From assembly GCA_023954745.1 (NCBI GenBank), contig JAGSHC010000028.1, forward strand, positions 1 to 39,320: 39,320 nt of DNA. The letters are read 5' to 3'. The position numbers and the translations under genes are program-made. A model generated the notes under the pieces. The model was not told where the DNA came from and ran no database searches. It saw only the letters and a program-made list of their open reading frames with translations. The DNA is from Deltaproteobacteria bacterium. Its GTDB lineage: Bacteria; Myxococcota_A; UBA796; UBA9615. Of the stretch, positions 15,125 to 23,288 are shown in pieces. Positions within the stretch are counted from its first letter, which is position 1; each line of letters begins with the position of its first letter.

Positions 15125-17041
15125 ATGCAGATCCAGCTCAAGGTCAAGGGACAGTCCGAGGACGTCGTCGTCGGCATCGACCTCGGCACCACCAACTCCC
15201 TCGTCGCTCGCGTCGTCGACGGCGAGCCCAAGGTGGTCGCCGACCGCCACGGCCGCGCCATCACGCCATCGGTCATCTCCATCGACGAAGAGGGCCACGC
15301 CGTCGTCGGTGACGAGGCGAAGACGCGGGCGCTGCTCAACCCCGCCGGCACCCTGACCAGCATCAAGCGCTTCATGGGGCGCGGTGTGGACGACGTCACC
15401 GACGTCGCGCATCTGCCCTACAAGATCGTGCGGGCAGACCTCGGCGAGCAGGCCGCCATCCTCGTGCACGGGAAGAAGTACCTGCCGCAGGAGCTGTCGG
15501 CGATGGTGCTCACCGAGGCGAAGAAGCGCGCTGAGCGAGCCCAGAACCTGCGCATCCGACGGGCCGTCATCACCGTGCCCGCCTACTTCGACGACGCCCA
15601 GCGTCAGGCCACGCGCGACGCCGGGCGCATCGCGGGCATCGACGTGCTGCGCATCATCAACGAGCCCACGGCGGCAGCGCTCGCCTACGGGCTCGACAAG
15701 GGCAAGCGCGGCACCGTGCTCGTGTACGACCTGGGCGGCGGCACGTTCGACGTCTCGCTGCTCAAGCTCACCGACGGCGTCTTCAAGGTCATCGCCACCA
15801 CCGGCAACACCCGCCTGGGCGGCGACGACTTCGACAACGCCGTGACCGACGTGCTCGTCTCGAACCTGAGCGAGGAGCAGCTCGACGCAGTGCGGGGGAA
15901 CCCTCGCGCGCTGAGCGCCCTCAAGACGGCGTCGGAGCAGGCCAAGATCGCCCTGTCGAGCGAGGACGAGACCACCGTGGCTATCGACTTCGCGGACCTG
16001 GGTGTGGCCATCGAGCGCACCGTGACCCGCGCCGACTACGAGGTGGCCATCGCGCCGCTGCTCGACAAGACCATGGCGGCCGTGGACTTCGTGCTCGAAG
16101 AGGCCGACCTCGACCCCGAGGACGTGGACGAGGTCGTGTGTGTCGGGGGCTCCACCCGCACGCCGGCGGTGCGCGCCCGGCTCGAGAAGGAGTTCGAGAA
16201 GCCGCCACACACGGAGCTGGATCCGGACCAGGTCGTCGCCCTCGGCGCGGCGCTCCAGGCAGAGATGCTTTCCGGCGATGGTGACAACGACCAGGTGCTG
16301 CTGGACGTCACCCCCCTGTCCCTCGGCATCGAGACCTACGGCGGTGGCGTCACCAAGCTCATCTGGCGCAACTCGCCAGTGCCCATTCGCGCCACGGAGG
16401 GCTTCACCACGCAGGTCGACGACCAGACGGCGGTGATGATCCACGTGCTCCAGGGCGAGCGCGAGATGGCGAAGGACCTTCGCTCGCTGGGTCGGTTCAC
16501 GCTGCGGGGCATCCCCGCCATGTCCGCCGGAATGCCGCGGGTGTTGGTGGAGTACTTCATCGACGCCAACGGCATCCTCAAGGTCACGGCCAAGGAGATG
16601 ACGTCGGGGACCAAGGCGTCCATCGAGGTGAAGCCCACCTACGGCCTGACCGACGAGCAGGTCGAGGACATGATCCTCGACTCCATCGAGCACGCCGAAG
16701 AGGACATCGAGGCGCACATCCTCGCGGACAAGAAGGCCGAAGCCGAGTCCATGCTGCGCTACTCGCGCAAGGCCCTGGGCGACCACGGTGAGCTGGTGCC
16801 CGACGCGATTCGCACGGGCGTCGAGATCGCCATCGCCGCCCTCGAAGAGGTACTGCAGGGGGACGACAAGGAGGCCATCGAGGCCGCCTCGGACGTGCTC
16901 AACGAGAACACTGCGCCCATCGCGAGCGCGATGATGGACGAGGTCTTGCGGGTGACCGTGCACGGCCGCACCATCGGCGACGTGCTCGGCAGCCAGGGTG
17001 CTCGCCGCAAGGCCTCCGACATCGATTTGAGCAAGGAGTAG
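15125..17041 (+). CDS. hscA: Hsp70-type chaperone HscA
   Basis: HscA is a specialised Hsp70 that, with HscB, binds the LPPVK motif of IscU and drives cluster transfer with ATP. The 638-aa protein shows the Hsp70 signatures in order: [15 protein letters not shown] (ATP binding, about residue 16), [14 protein letters not shown] near 200, [14 protein letters not shown] near 340, then the substrate-binding beta domain ([17 protein letters not shown]) and an alpha-helical lid. It contains [15 protein letters not shown]. Its place between hscB and fdx supports HscA rather than DnaK. GAGGTAGCAG upstream of ATG 15125 serves as the ribosome site. Confidence 0.96.
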   Translation: MQIQLKVKGQSEDVVVGIDLGTTNSLVARVVDGEPKVVADRHGRAITPSVISIDEEGHAVVGDEAKTRALLNPAGTLTSIKRFMGRGVDDVTDVAHLPYKIVRADLGEQAAILVHGKKYLPQELSAMVLTEAKKRAERAQNLRIRRAVITVPAYFDDAQRQATRDAGRIAGIDVLRIINEPTAAALAYGLDKGKRGTVLVYDLGGGTFDVSLLKLTDGVFKVIATTGNTRLGGDDFDNAVTDVLVSNLSEEQLDAVRGNPRALSALKTASEQAKIALSSEDETTVAIDFADLGVAIERTVTRADYEVAIAPLLDKTMAAVDFVLEEADLDPEDVDEVVCVGGSTRTPAVRARLEKEFEKPPHTELDPDQVVALGAALQAEMLSGDGDNDQVLLDVTPLSLGIETYGGGVTKLIWRNSPVPIRATEGFTTQVDDQTAVMIHVLQGEREMAKDLRSLGRFTLRGIPAMSAGMPRVLVEYFIDANGILKVTAKEMTSGTKASIEVKPTYGLTDEQVEDMILDSIEHAEEDIEAHILADKKAEAESMLRYSRKALGDHGELVPDAIRTGVEIAIAALEEVLQGDDKEAIEAASDVLNENTAPIASAMMDEVLRVTVHGRTIGDVLGSQGARRKASDIDLSKE

Positions 17042-17067
17042 GCGCCAGGCGCCTGCCAGGAGAAGCA

Positions 17068-17367
17068 ATGCCCAAGGTCCGGTTCATGCCCATGGACATC
17101 ACCGTCGAGACGGAGACGGGTGCGTCCATCCTCCAGACGGCGCTGGCCAACGACATCGAGCTCGAGCACGCCTGCGGCGGCTTCTGCGCGTGCACCACCT
17201 GCCACGTCATCGTGGAGGAGGGCGAGCCCACGCTGAGCGAGATGGACTTCGACGAGGAGGACAAGCTCGACGAGGTGGAGCTGGTGACCTTGCGGAGTCG
17301 CTTGGGATGCCAGGCGAAGATGGGCACGAGCGACATCGTCGTGACGGTTCCGCCGAAGCCGTACTAG
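17068..17367 (+). CDS. fdx: ISC-type [2Fe-2S] ferredoxin
   Basis: This 99-aa adrenodoxin-type ferredoxin supplies electrons for cluster assembly. The ligands are C36, C42 and C45 (ACGGFCACTTC) and C81 (RLGCQA), the C-x5-C-x2-C plus distant Cys pattern of Isc ferredoxins; C40 is an extra conserved-type cysteine in the loop. It is acidic (LSEMDFDEEDKLDEVE), as expected for the IscS/HscA-binding face. The ATG at 17068 has CAGGAGAAG just before it. It lies 26 nt after hscA and is part of the operon. Confidence 0.96.
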   Translation: MPKVRFMPMDITVETETGASILQTALANDIELEHACGGFCACTTCHVIVEEGEPTLSEMDFDEEDKLDEVELVTLRSRLGCQAKMGTSDIVVTVPPKPY

Positions 17368-17421
17368 GCGGCGGGGTACCGTCGAGTGTGTTCGCCGAGA
17401 ACTGAGCGCAAGGAGACCGAG

Positions 17422-17637
17422 ATGGAGAAGCTCACCTGGGGCGACGCCGGCGAGATCGGCTACCAGTTGTACGAGGCCCACGAGGACACCCACCCCCTGA
17501 GCGTCACCTTCGTGCAGATGCACAAGTGGGTGCTGGAGCTTCCGGGCTTCGAGGGCGACCCGAAGGCCAGCGCCGAGAAGACCCTCGAGGCCATTCAGAT
17601 GGCCTGGTACGACGAGTGGAAGCTCGACAACGAGTAA
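17422..17637 (+). CDS. iscX: IscX, Fe-S assembly modulator
   Basis: IscX is a small acidic protein that binds IscS and iron and tunes cluster synthesis. The 71-aa protein follows the family pattern: LTWGDAGEIGYQLYEAHED at the N-terminus, VTFVQMHKWVLELPGF in the middle and LEAIQMAWYDEWKLD at the end. The ATG at 17422 follows AAGGAGACCGAG; a longer frame from 17386 has no ribosome site. It closes the isc operon, the standard position. A 20-bp palindrome lies about 60 bp downstream. Confidence 0.95.
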   Translation: MEKLTWGDAGEIGYQLYEAHEDTHPLSVTFVQMHKWVLELPGFEGDPKASAEKTLEAIQMAWYDEWKLDNE

Positions 17638-17695
17638 GGGCGAAGGGGTGATCATGTCGCCGCGAACTTCGCGCTCGTCTGGGCTCGGAGCCTCT

Positions 17696-17715
17696 GAAGC
17701 CGTCTAGACGGCTTC
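17696..17715. terminator. Perfect 20-bp palindrome after iscX
   Basis: GAAGCCGT and ACGGCTTC flank a central CTAG, giving an 8-bp GC-rich stem with a 4-nt loop. It lies 59 bp past the iscX stop and before the stop of the convergent DoxX gene, so a bidirectional terminator is the natural reading. There is no T-run. A protein-binding site is the alternative. The rest of 17638-17849 shows no gene. Confidence 0.4.
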
Positions 17716-17849
17716 TCATGGAGATGAGGCGCAGCTCCGCCTCGGAGTCCGGCCCCTGACCGACCTCGACCCACGCCACCCCGACAGGACCGCGAAGCCC
17801 GGAAACAGGATCCGGATCGCAGAGATCGGTTGGAGATTCTTGGTGAGCA

Positions 17850-18239
17850 TCAGTTCGCCTCGCCGCGAACCTCTCCGAACCGCTTCACAGCCACCGTTGT
17901 GCCCATTACGAACAGCAGGCTCGTGATGATGATGCTCAGGGCGGGGTCTGCCCGCATGACGTGCGTGGCGACAGCCCCGACCATCGTCACGGCGAGGCCT
18001 CCGGCCGCCAAAGGCACCAGAATCTTGGGGAGGGGCTTGAGCAGATTCGGTAGGAACAGCCCGAGCGCACCAAGCACCTCGAGGGCTCCGATGACACGCA
18101 CCTGCCAGGCGGGGAAGTCCTCGATCCAGATCATGCCGAAGCTGATGAGGTCGTCGATCGGCATCAGCACCTTCTGGGCGCCGAACAGGCCGAAGGCGAG
18201 GATGAGCAGGATTTGAAAGAGCCAGAGCAGCTTGTTCAT
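17850..18239 (-). CDS. DoxX-like integral membrane protein
   Basis: This 129-aa protein has four hydrophobic helices (about residues 4-22, 45-65, 70-92 and 98-116) and the DoxX-type features AFGLFGAQKVLMP in the first helix and GALEVLGALGLFLP in the second. DoxX-like proteins are inner-membrane proteins with links to quinone or thiosulfate redox chemistry in some bacteria, but the role of this subfamily is not known. The ATG at 18239 follows GGAGG at about 5 nt. A TAGGGT element further upstream could be its -10. It converges with the isc operon. Confidence 0.83.
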   Translation of the reverse strand: MNKLLWLFQILLILAFGLFGAQKVLMPIDDLISFGMIWIEDFPAWQVRVIGALEVLGALGLFLPNLLKPLPKILVPLAAGGLAVTMVGAVATHVMRADPALSIIITSLLFVMGTTVAVKRFGEVRGEAN

Positions 18240-18353
18240 TGGGGCCTCCGTGGATTGGGGGCCACCCTAGATTCGACAGCATCGGGACTCAATAGCTCGC
18301 GGCGACCCTCAGATGTGCATGATCGTTACGAATAGGACAGCCGTCTCGGACTC

Positions 18354-18968
18354 TCACCGGCGCTGCATCGAAGTGATCACCACGTCGGTGACCGGTCGGT
18401 CGCTGCCGTCCACGCTGACCTCACCCATGGTGTCGATCACGTCCATCCCCTCGACCACCTCGCCGAAGACGGAGTAGCCGGCCTCGGTGCTCCCTCCAGC
18501 ATCCAGGAAGAGGTTGTCCACCAGGTTGACGAAGAACTGGCTCGTCGCGGAGTCGGCGGCGTCGGTTCGAGCCATGGAGAGGGTGCCGCGGGTGTTGGAC
18601 AGTCCACTGGCGATGGCCTCATTGACGATGGGGTCGCGAGTCTCCTTCAGACCGCCTTCGGCCGTGAAGCCGCCGCCCTGCACCACGAAGTCCTCGACCA
18701 CACGGTGAAAGGTCGTGGCGCCGAGGTCGTCCCCGCCGTCGTAGAAGCCGTCGTCGACATAGAGGAGGAAGTTGAGCGCCGTCGCGGGCGCGTCGTCTTC
18801 GAACACCTCGATCTCGACGGTGCCGAGCGACGTCTCCATGACCACGACCGTGTCCCCCGCCTCAGTGGAGTCGTCATCGTCGTCGCCGCCACTGCCGCCC
18901 CCTCCGGCACGCGCACAGCCGGTCGAAAGGACGAGGAGCATGGCGAGAGTGAGAGTCAGTTTGCGCAT
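18354..18968 (-). CDS. Cyclophilin-type peptidyl-prolyl isomerase lipoprotein
   Basis: This 204-aa protein begins MRKLTLTLAMLLVLSTGC (lipobox STGC), followed by a Gly/Asp linker (GGGGSGGDDDDDS). Residues 40-200 form a bacterial cyclophilin domain: METSLGTVEIEVFEDDAPAT, NFLLYVDDGFYDG, TFHRVVEDFVVQGG, a SMARTD segment, SQFFVNLVDN (catalytic core Gln-Phe-Phe) and YSVFGEVVEGMDV. The active-site Arg is present in FHRV. It catalyses proline cis-trans isomerisation during folding of exported proteins, probably at the outer membrane. A TACGAT element lies 6 nt before the ATG without a Shine-Dalgarno, suggesting a leaderless transcript. It is divergent from the blaI-like gene. Confidence 0.92.
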   Translation of the reverse strand: MRKLTLTLAMLLVLSTGCARAGGGGSGGDDDDDSTEAGDTVVVMETSLGTVEIEVFEDDAPATALNFLLYVDDGFYDGGDDLGATTFHRVVEDFVVQGGGFTAEGGLKETRDPIVNEAIASGLSNTRGTLSMARTDAADSATSQFFVNLVDNLFLDAGGSTEAGYSVFGEVVEGMDVIDTMGEVSVDGSDRPVTDVVITSMQRR

Positions 18969-19085
18969 GCGCAGATCGTAGGGGAGACGGCGAAGCTCGT
19001 GGGACGTCTCCCTTCATCGATGCCGACGTTCTTCGTCGAGACAAGCCCATTGCTGCGCCCCGGTCTTACGCCTGACCTCGCCCCT

Positions 19086-19104
19086 CTACGACACAATGTC
19101 GTAG
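19086..19104. promoter_or_regulatory. BlaI-type operator 1
   Basis: CTACGACA and TGTCGTAG flank a 3-bp centre (CAA), a perfect 8-bp-arm dyad of 19 bp just upstream of the blaI-like promoter. BlaI/MecI/CopY repressors bind dyads with ACA/TGT cores, which fits. Confidence 0.72.
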
Positions 19105-19111
19105 GTTGATC

Positions 19112-19140
19112 TTGATCCCTACGACAATGCGTCGTAGCTT
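19112..19140 (+). promoter_or_regulatory. blaI-like gene promoter with BlaI-type operator 2
   Basis: TTGATC (19112-19117) and TAGCTT (19135-19140) with a 17-bp spacer form a likely promoter, 7 nt before ATG 19148. The second dyad, CTACGAC-N5-GTCGTAG (19119-19137), fills the spacer and touches the -10, so repressor binding should block RNA polymerase: negative autoregulation. Confidence 0.6.
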
Positions 19141-19147
19141 CTCGCTC

Positions 19148-19513
19148 ATGGCCCGAACCCCTTCGCTCGAACGACGCGTGCTCGATGTTCTCTGGCGCGG
19201 CGACTGTCTCTCCGTCCGCGATGTTCACGCCATCGTCGGTGCTGACCTCGCGTACACCACCATCGCCACCGTGCTCGACCGCCTGCACGCCAAGGGGCAG
19301 GTCACTCGCCACAAGCACGGGGTCGCGTGGGTCTACAAGGCCGCGCGCACTCGTGATGAGGAGATCGCGAGCGAAGTGGCGAAGATGATGCAGCGAGCCG
19401 ACGGCGCCGCCGAGCCGCTCCTCGTCGCCTTCCTCGACCAGGTCGAGGCCGCCGACCCCTCCGCCCTCGACCGCCTCGAGGCCCTCCTCAACGAGCGAAA
19501 GGCTCGACGTTGA
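19148..19513 (+). CDS. BlaI/MecI/CopY-family transcriptional repressor
   Basis: This 121-aa protein is a winged-helix repressor: LERRVLDVLWRGDCLSVRDVH (helices 1-2), YTTIATVLDRLHAKGQVTR (recognition helix and wing start) and HGVAWVYKA (wing). The C-terminal helices (KMMQRADGAAEPLLVAFLDQ) serve for dimerisation. In this family, a membrane M56 protease of the BlaR1/MecR1 type leads to cleavage of the repressor. The partner gene overlaps by TTGA (19510-19513). An in-frame ATG at 19127 lies inside operator 2 and a TTG at 19106 is further up; neither has a ribosome site, so ATG 19148 at the predicted transcription start is preferred. It probably controls its own operon and the metal efflux genes downstream. 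Confidence 0.9.
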   Translation: MARTPSLERRVLDVLWRGDCLSVRDVHAIVGADLAYTTIATVLDRLHAKGQVTRHKHGVAWVYKAARTRDEEIASEVAKMMQRADGAAEPLLVAFLDQVEAADPSALDRLEALLNERKARR

Positions 19514-20442
19514 GCGCCCTCGGCTTCCTCACCATCCTCGCCGCCCTCTCCCTGGGGGCGGCCTTCCTCTGCTCGGCGTTGCTGTACCCCATCTGGGCGG
19601 CGGCCACCCTCCGACGGCCGGCCCTCGCGCGCGGATCCGTCGTCGTCGCCGCCATCCCCTGGATCGTGGGCGTCGGCGTCCTCCTCGCCGCGCTCCTTCC
19701 CGGGGATCCCCACCTCGGGCAGCTTCTCAGCTGCCACTGCCACGGCTCGATGCCCGGCTGGATCCACCTCTGCCCGGTCCACCCCGGGAACGCGCTGGCC
19801 CTCCTGCCTTTTGCAGCCGCGACCCTCGCCGTCCTCCTCCCCGGCCGCTTCGGCGCCGCCCGCGCCGCCCTCGCCCAGCCCCTGGGCCGCGGCGGAGAAC
19901 CTGTCGTCACCAGGCTGCCCTCGCCCACCGCCGTGCTCGTGGGCTGGCTCCGCCCCACCCTCGCCATCGACTCGCGGCTATGGGACGTGCTGAGCGCCAG
20001 CGAGCGTCGCGCGCTACTGGCCCACGAGGATGCCCACCTCCGTCGCCACGACCCCTTCGTTCTTCACCTCCTGCGCGTCCTCGGGATCCTCGGGCCGCAG
20101 CGCGCCACCTCCCGCCTGATCCGCAGCTGGCTCTGCCGCGCCGAGACGTCGGCCGACGCCGTGGCTGCCCGGCAACTGGGAGACCCCCTGCTCCTCGCCA
20201 CGGCTCTGCTCCGCTGCGCACGCCTCCGAGTCGACACCCCGCCGCGCGCCCTCGCCTGGACCGGGGGCGACCTCGCAGACCGCGTGCAGCGACTCATGGA
20301 TGCCCCTCCAGCCGACATCGCCGCGACCCCCGACGCGACCTTCGCAGACGGAGCGGCGCTCCTCCTCCTCGGCTTGCTCGTCGCTGCGTCCTCGCCGTGG
20401 GTCCACCACGAGCTCGAGCACCTGCTCAACCTCTCCTTTTGA
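19510..20442 (+). CDS. Minimal BlaR1-like M56 membrane metalloprotease with a Cys/His sensor loop
   Basis: This 310-aa protein has a BlaR1-like layout: membrane helices at about 5-27, 43-63 and 93-112, a cytoplasmic zinc-protease part with HEDAH (H172, E173, H176) and a final helix at about 280-294. It lacks the roughly 250-aa penicillin-binding sensor domain of BlaR1. Instead, the loop between helices 2 and 3, extracellular in BlaR1, carries a metal-binding-like cluster (C75, H76, C77, H78, H86, C88, H91), and the short tail after the last helix reads WVHHELEH. I infer that it senses a periplasmic metal such as copper, silver, zinc or cadmium and then inactivates the adjacent repressor. It starts with TTG 19510, coupled to the repressor stop, and is followed 8 nt later by the efflux genes. 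Confidence 0.85.
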   Translation: MSALGFLTILAALSLGAAFLCSALLYPIWAAATLRRPALARGSVVVAAIPWIVGVGVLLAALLPGDPHLGQLLSCHCHGSMPGWIHLCPVHPGNALALLPFAAATLAVLLPGRFGAARAALAQPLGRGGEPVVTRLPSPTAVLVGWLRPTLAIDSRLWDVLSASERRALLAHEDAHLRRHDPFVLHLLRVLGILGPQRATSRLIRSWLCRAETSADAVAARQLGDPLLLATALLRCARLRVDTPPRALAWTGGDLADRVQRLMDAPPADIAATPDATFADGAALLLLGLLVAASSPWVHHELEHLLNLSF

Positions 20443-20450
20443 TCACGTCG

Positions 20451-21749
20451 ATGTCTGCTCGCCCAAGCCTTCGTGCGCCCAGACCTACGACATTGCGTAG
20501 TACTGCTCTGGCCCTCGCGCTCGCCTCGACGGTCCTCGCGGCCCCCGCCCCTGCAGAAGAGCCACCCCACCAGCCCCCCACTGCGGAGGCCGATCTCGTC
20601 GCTCGCTATCTCGCCTCGCCCGTCATGCGGGCCCGCATTGCGGCCGCCAACGCTCGCACCACTGCCGCCGGCATCGCCGACGTCGACGTCACCAACCCCG
20701 AGATCGCCTACCGCCACGAGGACGCCCGAGGAACCGCGGGAGCACGCACCGACGCAGTCGTGGGGACCGTGACCGTGGACCTGGGCTTCGTCGCCGCTGG
20801 AGAGCGCCGCGCAGCCAACCAACGCGGAGAGGCAGGCCCGCTCTGGGCGCGCGCCGCGGTCGTCGACGCCGTCTGCGGTCTCCGGCGCGAGGCCGGGGAC
20901 TCCGTCGCCGCGGACTCTGAGCTGGCCGTGCGCCGTCGAGCCCAGGGCCGCCTCGAGACCCTCGGCGACACCCTCGTTCAGCTCGCCGCCGCGGGGGAGG
21001 CATCGGGCTACGACCGCGACCGCACCTTGCTCGCCGTCGCCGCCCACCGCGTCGACCTCGCCGTCGCCGAAGGAGAGGCCCAGGCGCTTCGCTCCACCCT
21101 CGCCGCCCGGGTCAGCCAGGACGTCGAGTCCCTCGAGCTCTCGTCTCCCTCGGAGCTCCCCGCCCCCGACCAGCTCGTCGAGACTGCCATCGAATCACAT
21201 CCTGAGCTCCGGGCTCTCCTCCTCGAACAGAAGGCCGCGCGGACCGCCGAAGCCGCCGCCCGACGAAAGGTCGCCCCGGACCTCACGCTGAGTGGCGGTG
21301 CGCGCTTCGATGCCCCCCCCGACCGCGGTCCCGCCACCCCCGGCTTCGAGGTGGGGGCGGCCGTCGAGCTCCCCATCTTCGACACCCACAAGGCCGAGGC
21401 GTTTCGAGCCGAAGCGTCGCTCCAGGAGATCGGGGCCACCCTGGCGAGACGACAAGCCGAGGTCGGCGCCGAGGTCCGCAGCGCCTGGACCCGCCTCGCA
21501 TCTGCGCGACGCCTCGGAGGACTCGAGGCAGACCCCGCTGCCGTGTGGGACGCCGCCCAGGACCGGTTTGTGGGTGGCGAGGCATCCATCGAGGAGCTCC
21601 TGCAGACAGCGCGCGACGTGGAAGCCGCCCAGCTCAGCGAGCTTCGGGCGCAGACACTCCGTCGCACTGCATACATCGACCTCTGGTGCGCCGCCGGGAC
21701 CCACCCCGAAGCCCCCATCTCCGCTGCCATCGAGGAGGCTCTGCGATGA
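20451..21749 (+). CDS. TolC-like outer membrane factor of a metal RND efflux system (CusC/CzcC type)
   Basis: This 432-aa protein should form the trimeric outer-membrane channel of the efflux complex. It has a signal peptide (RSTALALALASTVLAAPAPA) and long helical stretches with coiled-coil Ala/Arg/Glu content typical of the family, in two repeats (about 45-235 and 240-420). Motifs include DVDVTNPEIAYRHED near the N-terminus and DLTLSGGARFDAPP with FEVGAAVELPIFD in the second half, matching OMF beta-strand and turn segments. ATG 20451 gives a 14-residue extra basic N-terminus; a TTG at 20493, inside operator 3, would give a cleaner signal peptide (RSTALALAL). The stop overlaps the adaptor start (ATGA, 21746-21749). 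Confidence 0.85.
   Translation: MSARPSLRAPRPTTLRSTALALALASTVLAAPAPAEEPPHQPPTAEADLVARYLASPVMRARIAAANARTTAAGIADVDVTNPEIAYRHEDARGTAGARTDAVVGTVTVDLGFVAAGERRAANQRGEAGPLWARAAVVDAVCGLRREAGDSVAADSELAVRRRAQGRLETLGDTLVQLAAAGEASGYDRDRTLLAVAAHRVDLAVAEGEAQALRSTLAARVSQDVESLELSSPSELPAPDQLVETAIESHPELRALLLEQKAARTAEAAARRKVAPDLTLSGGARFDAPPDRGPATPGFEVGAAVELPIFDTHKAEAFRAEASLQEIGATLARRQAEVGAEVRSAWTRLASARRLGGLEADPAAVWDAAQDRFVGGEASIEELLQTARDVEAAQLSELRAQTLRRTAYIDLWCAAGTHPEAPISAAIEEALR
20485..20503. promoter_or_regulatory. Degenerate BlaI-type operator 3 at the efflux genes
   Basis: CTACGAC-N5-GTAGTAC repeats the operator layout with a perfect left arm and 5 of 7 matches in the right arm. It lies 43 bp after the M56 stop, at the beginning of the outer-membrane-factor gene, over codons 12-18 if ATG 20451 is the start. 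It suggests that the same repressor controls an internal efflux promoter. Confidence 0.5.
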
Positions 21750-23287
21750 GTCGCTGCTTTGCGATCACCTTGTTTCTCCTCGCCGGCTGCGCGCCCGGCC
21801 CCGCCCCTCACGGCCACAGCCACGGCGGCGCCGACCACCACGGCGGAGGCGCCGACCACCACGCCGAAGACGAAGGCGAGAGCATCGCCATCACCCGATG
21901 GACTGACAGCCACGAGCTGTTCGTCGAGTTGGACGCCCCCGTCGTGGGAACCGCGTTCGCGTACCACGCCCACGTCACTCGCCTCGCTGACAACCACGCA
22001 GCCACCGAGGGCAGCCTCACCCTCCGCTTCGAGCAAGACGGCTTCGCGGTGGAGTCTCACACGGACGAGGCCGTCGCCCGACCGGGAATCTTCGCGCAAG
22101 AAGCGGCGGCCCCCAGCAAGGCGGGCACTTACGACCTCGTGGTCACCTACTCGAACGGCCCTGAGCGGGCCGAATGGGCCGGCGGAACGGTGGTCGTCGG
22201 GGCGACGGGTCCCGAGCCCCACGAGGCAGATGACGAGGGCGAGATCGGGTTCCTCAAGGAGGGCCAGTGGCAGGTGCCCTTTCGTGTGATGCTCGCGGCC
22301 GAGGTCGAGCTCGCCCCCACGGCGAAGATCCCCGCCATGGCCCGCCCGGCTCCCTCGACCACCGCGGTCGTTGCCGCGCCGACGGATGGCTTGCTCGCGT
22401 GGTCGAGCTCGCTGCCCGTCGTGGGCCGCAGGGTCACCGCCGGGGAGCGACTGGCGACGCTGATCCCGGCCGGCGCCTCAGAACACTGGACACGCCTCCA
22501 GGCAGACGTCGCCACCGCCCGAATTGACCTCGACCTGGCCCACAAAGAGCTGACACGGGTCCGCGACCTCACCACCCGCGAGCTCCTCCCGGCCCGTCGC
22601 CTCGCCGAGGCCGAAGCCGCGGTGGAGCGGGCCACCGCGCAAGTCGATGCCAGCGAGCGTCGCGCCTCGGCGCTGAGCAGCGGCAGCACCGGCGCGGTGA
22701 GCGTGAAGGCACCCGCCAGCGGCATCATCGTGTCGGTGGGGGCCGGCCACGGCGAAGACGTCCACGCCGGCGCCCCTCTCATCGGGGTGTCGTCGTCCTC
22801 GGCCCTCCTCCTGGAAGGACACGTTCACGAGCGATTGGAGGACGAGTTGGCTCCGGGGACGGGCCTCTACGCCCTCCGCGGAGGTTGGGACGAGCCCCGC
22901 GATCTCGCCGAGGCAGGCGGGAGGCTGCTCACTGAGCGACTCATCTACGACAAGGACGGCCTCTCCGCCCCCATCTCCGTCCTCGTGGAGTCGGACGTCG
23001 GGCTCGCGCCGGGGGACCTCGTCGAGCTCCAGATCGGGGTCGGGGCTCCCTCCTCCGCCCTGGCGGTCCCTCGCAGCGCCATCGTCGAGGTCTCCGGTCA
23101 GACCGTGGTCTTCGTCCAGAAGACCGGCGAGTCGTTCACGCGCCGCCGCGTCGTCCTCGGCCGCAGCGATGCCCGGTTCGTCGAGGTCCTCTCCGGCGTC
23201 TCCGCCGGCGACATGGTGGTGGTCGAAGGCGGCTTCGACGTGCATGTCGCCTCTCTGAGCGACGGCCTCGAATCACACAGGCACTGA
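21746..23287 (+). CDS. His-rich periplasmic adaptor (membrane fusion protein) of a metal RND pump
   Basis: This 513-aa lipoprotein (MSRCFAITLFLLAGC; lipobox LAGC) starts ATGA-coupled to the channel gene. Its N-terminus is rich in His (HGHSHGG, DHHGGGADHH), a likely metal-capture segment. Residues about 48-165 form an extra beta domain (ITRWTDSHELFVELDAP through GTYDLVVTY) seen in some Czc/Cus adaptors. Then come the barrel-sandwich half (VAAPTDGLLAWSSSLPVVGRRV), a helical hairpin (residues 245-310, rich in Ala/Glu/Arg), the second half (VKAPASGIIVSVGAGHGEDV), the beta-barrel (VLVESDVGLAPGDLVELQIG) and a membrane-proximal domain (VVFVQKTGESFTRRRVVLG). It links pump and channel and may deliver metal to the pump. 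Confidence 0.88.
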   Translation: MSRCFAITLFLLAGCAPGPAPHGHSHGGADHHGGGADHHAEDEGESIAITRWTDSHELFVELDAPVVGTAFAYHAHVTRLADNHAATEGSLTLRFEQDGFAVESHTDEAVARPGIFAQEAAAPSKAGTYDLVVTYSNGPERAEWAGGTVVVGATGPEPHEADDEGEIGFLKEGQWQVPFRVMLAAEVELAPTAKIPAMARPAPSTTAVVAAPTDGLLAWSSSLPVVGRRVTAGERLATLIPAGASEHWTRLQADVATARIDLDLAHKELTRVRDLTTRELLPARRLAEAEAAVERATAQVDASERRASALSSGSTGAVSVKAPASGIIVSVGAGHGEDVHAGAPLIGVSSSSALLLEGHVHERLEDELAPGTGLYALRGGWDEPRDLAEAGGRLLTERLIYDKDGLSAPISVLVESDVGLAPGDLVELQIGVGAPSSALAVPRSAIVEVSGQTVVFVQKTGESFTRRRVVLGRSDARFVEVLSGVSAGDMVVVEGGFDVHVASLSDGLESHRH

Positions 23288-23288
23288 C

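Noticed and set aside
14975-17068. Long minus-strand open frame (697 codons) opposite hscA
   Set aside because: Antisense shadow in GC-rich DNA; hscA is unambiguous.
12297-17637. nif- or suf-type iron-sulfur system
   Set aside because: The presence of hscB, hscA, fdx and iscX in ISC order excludes NIF and SUF.
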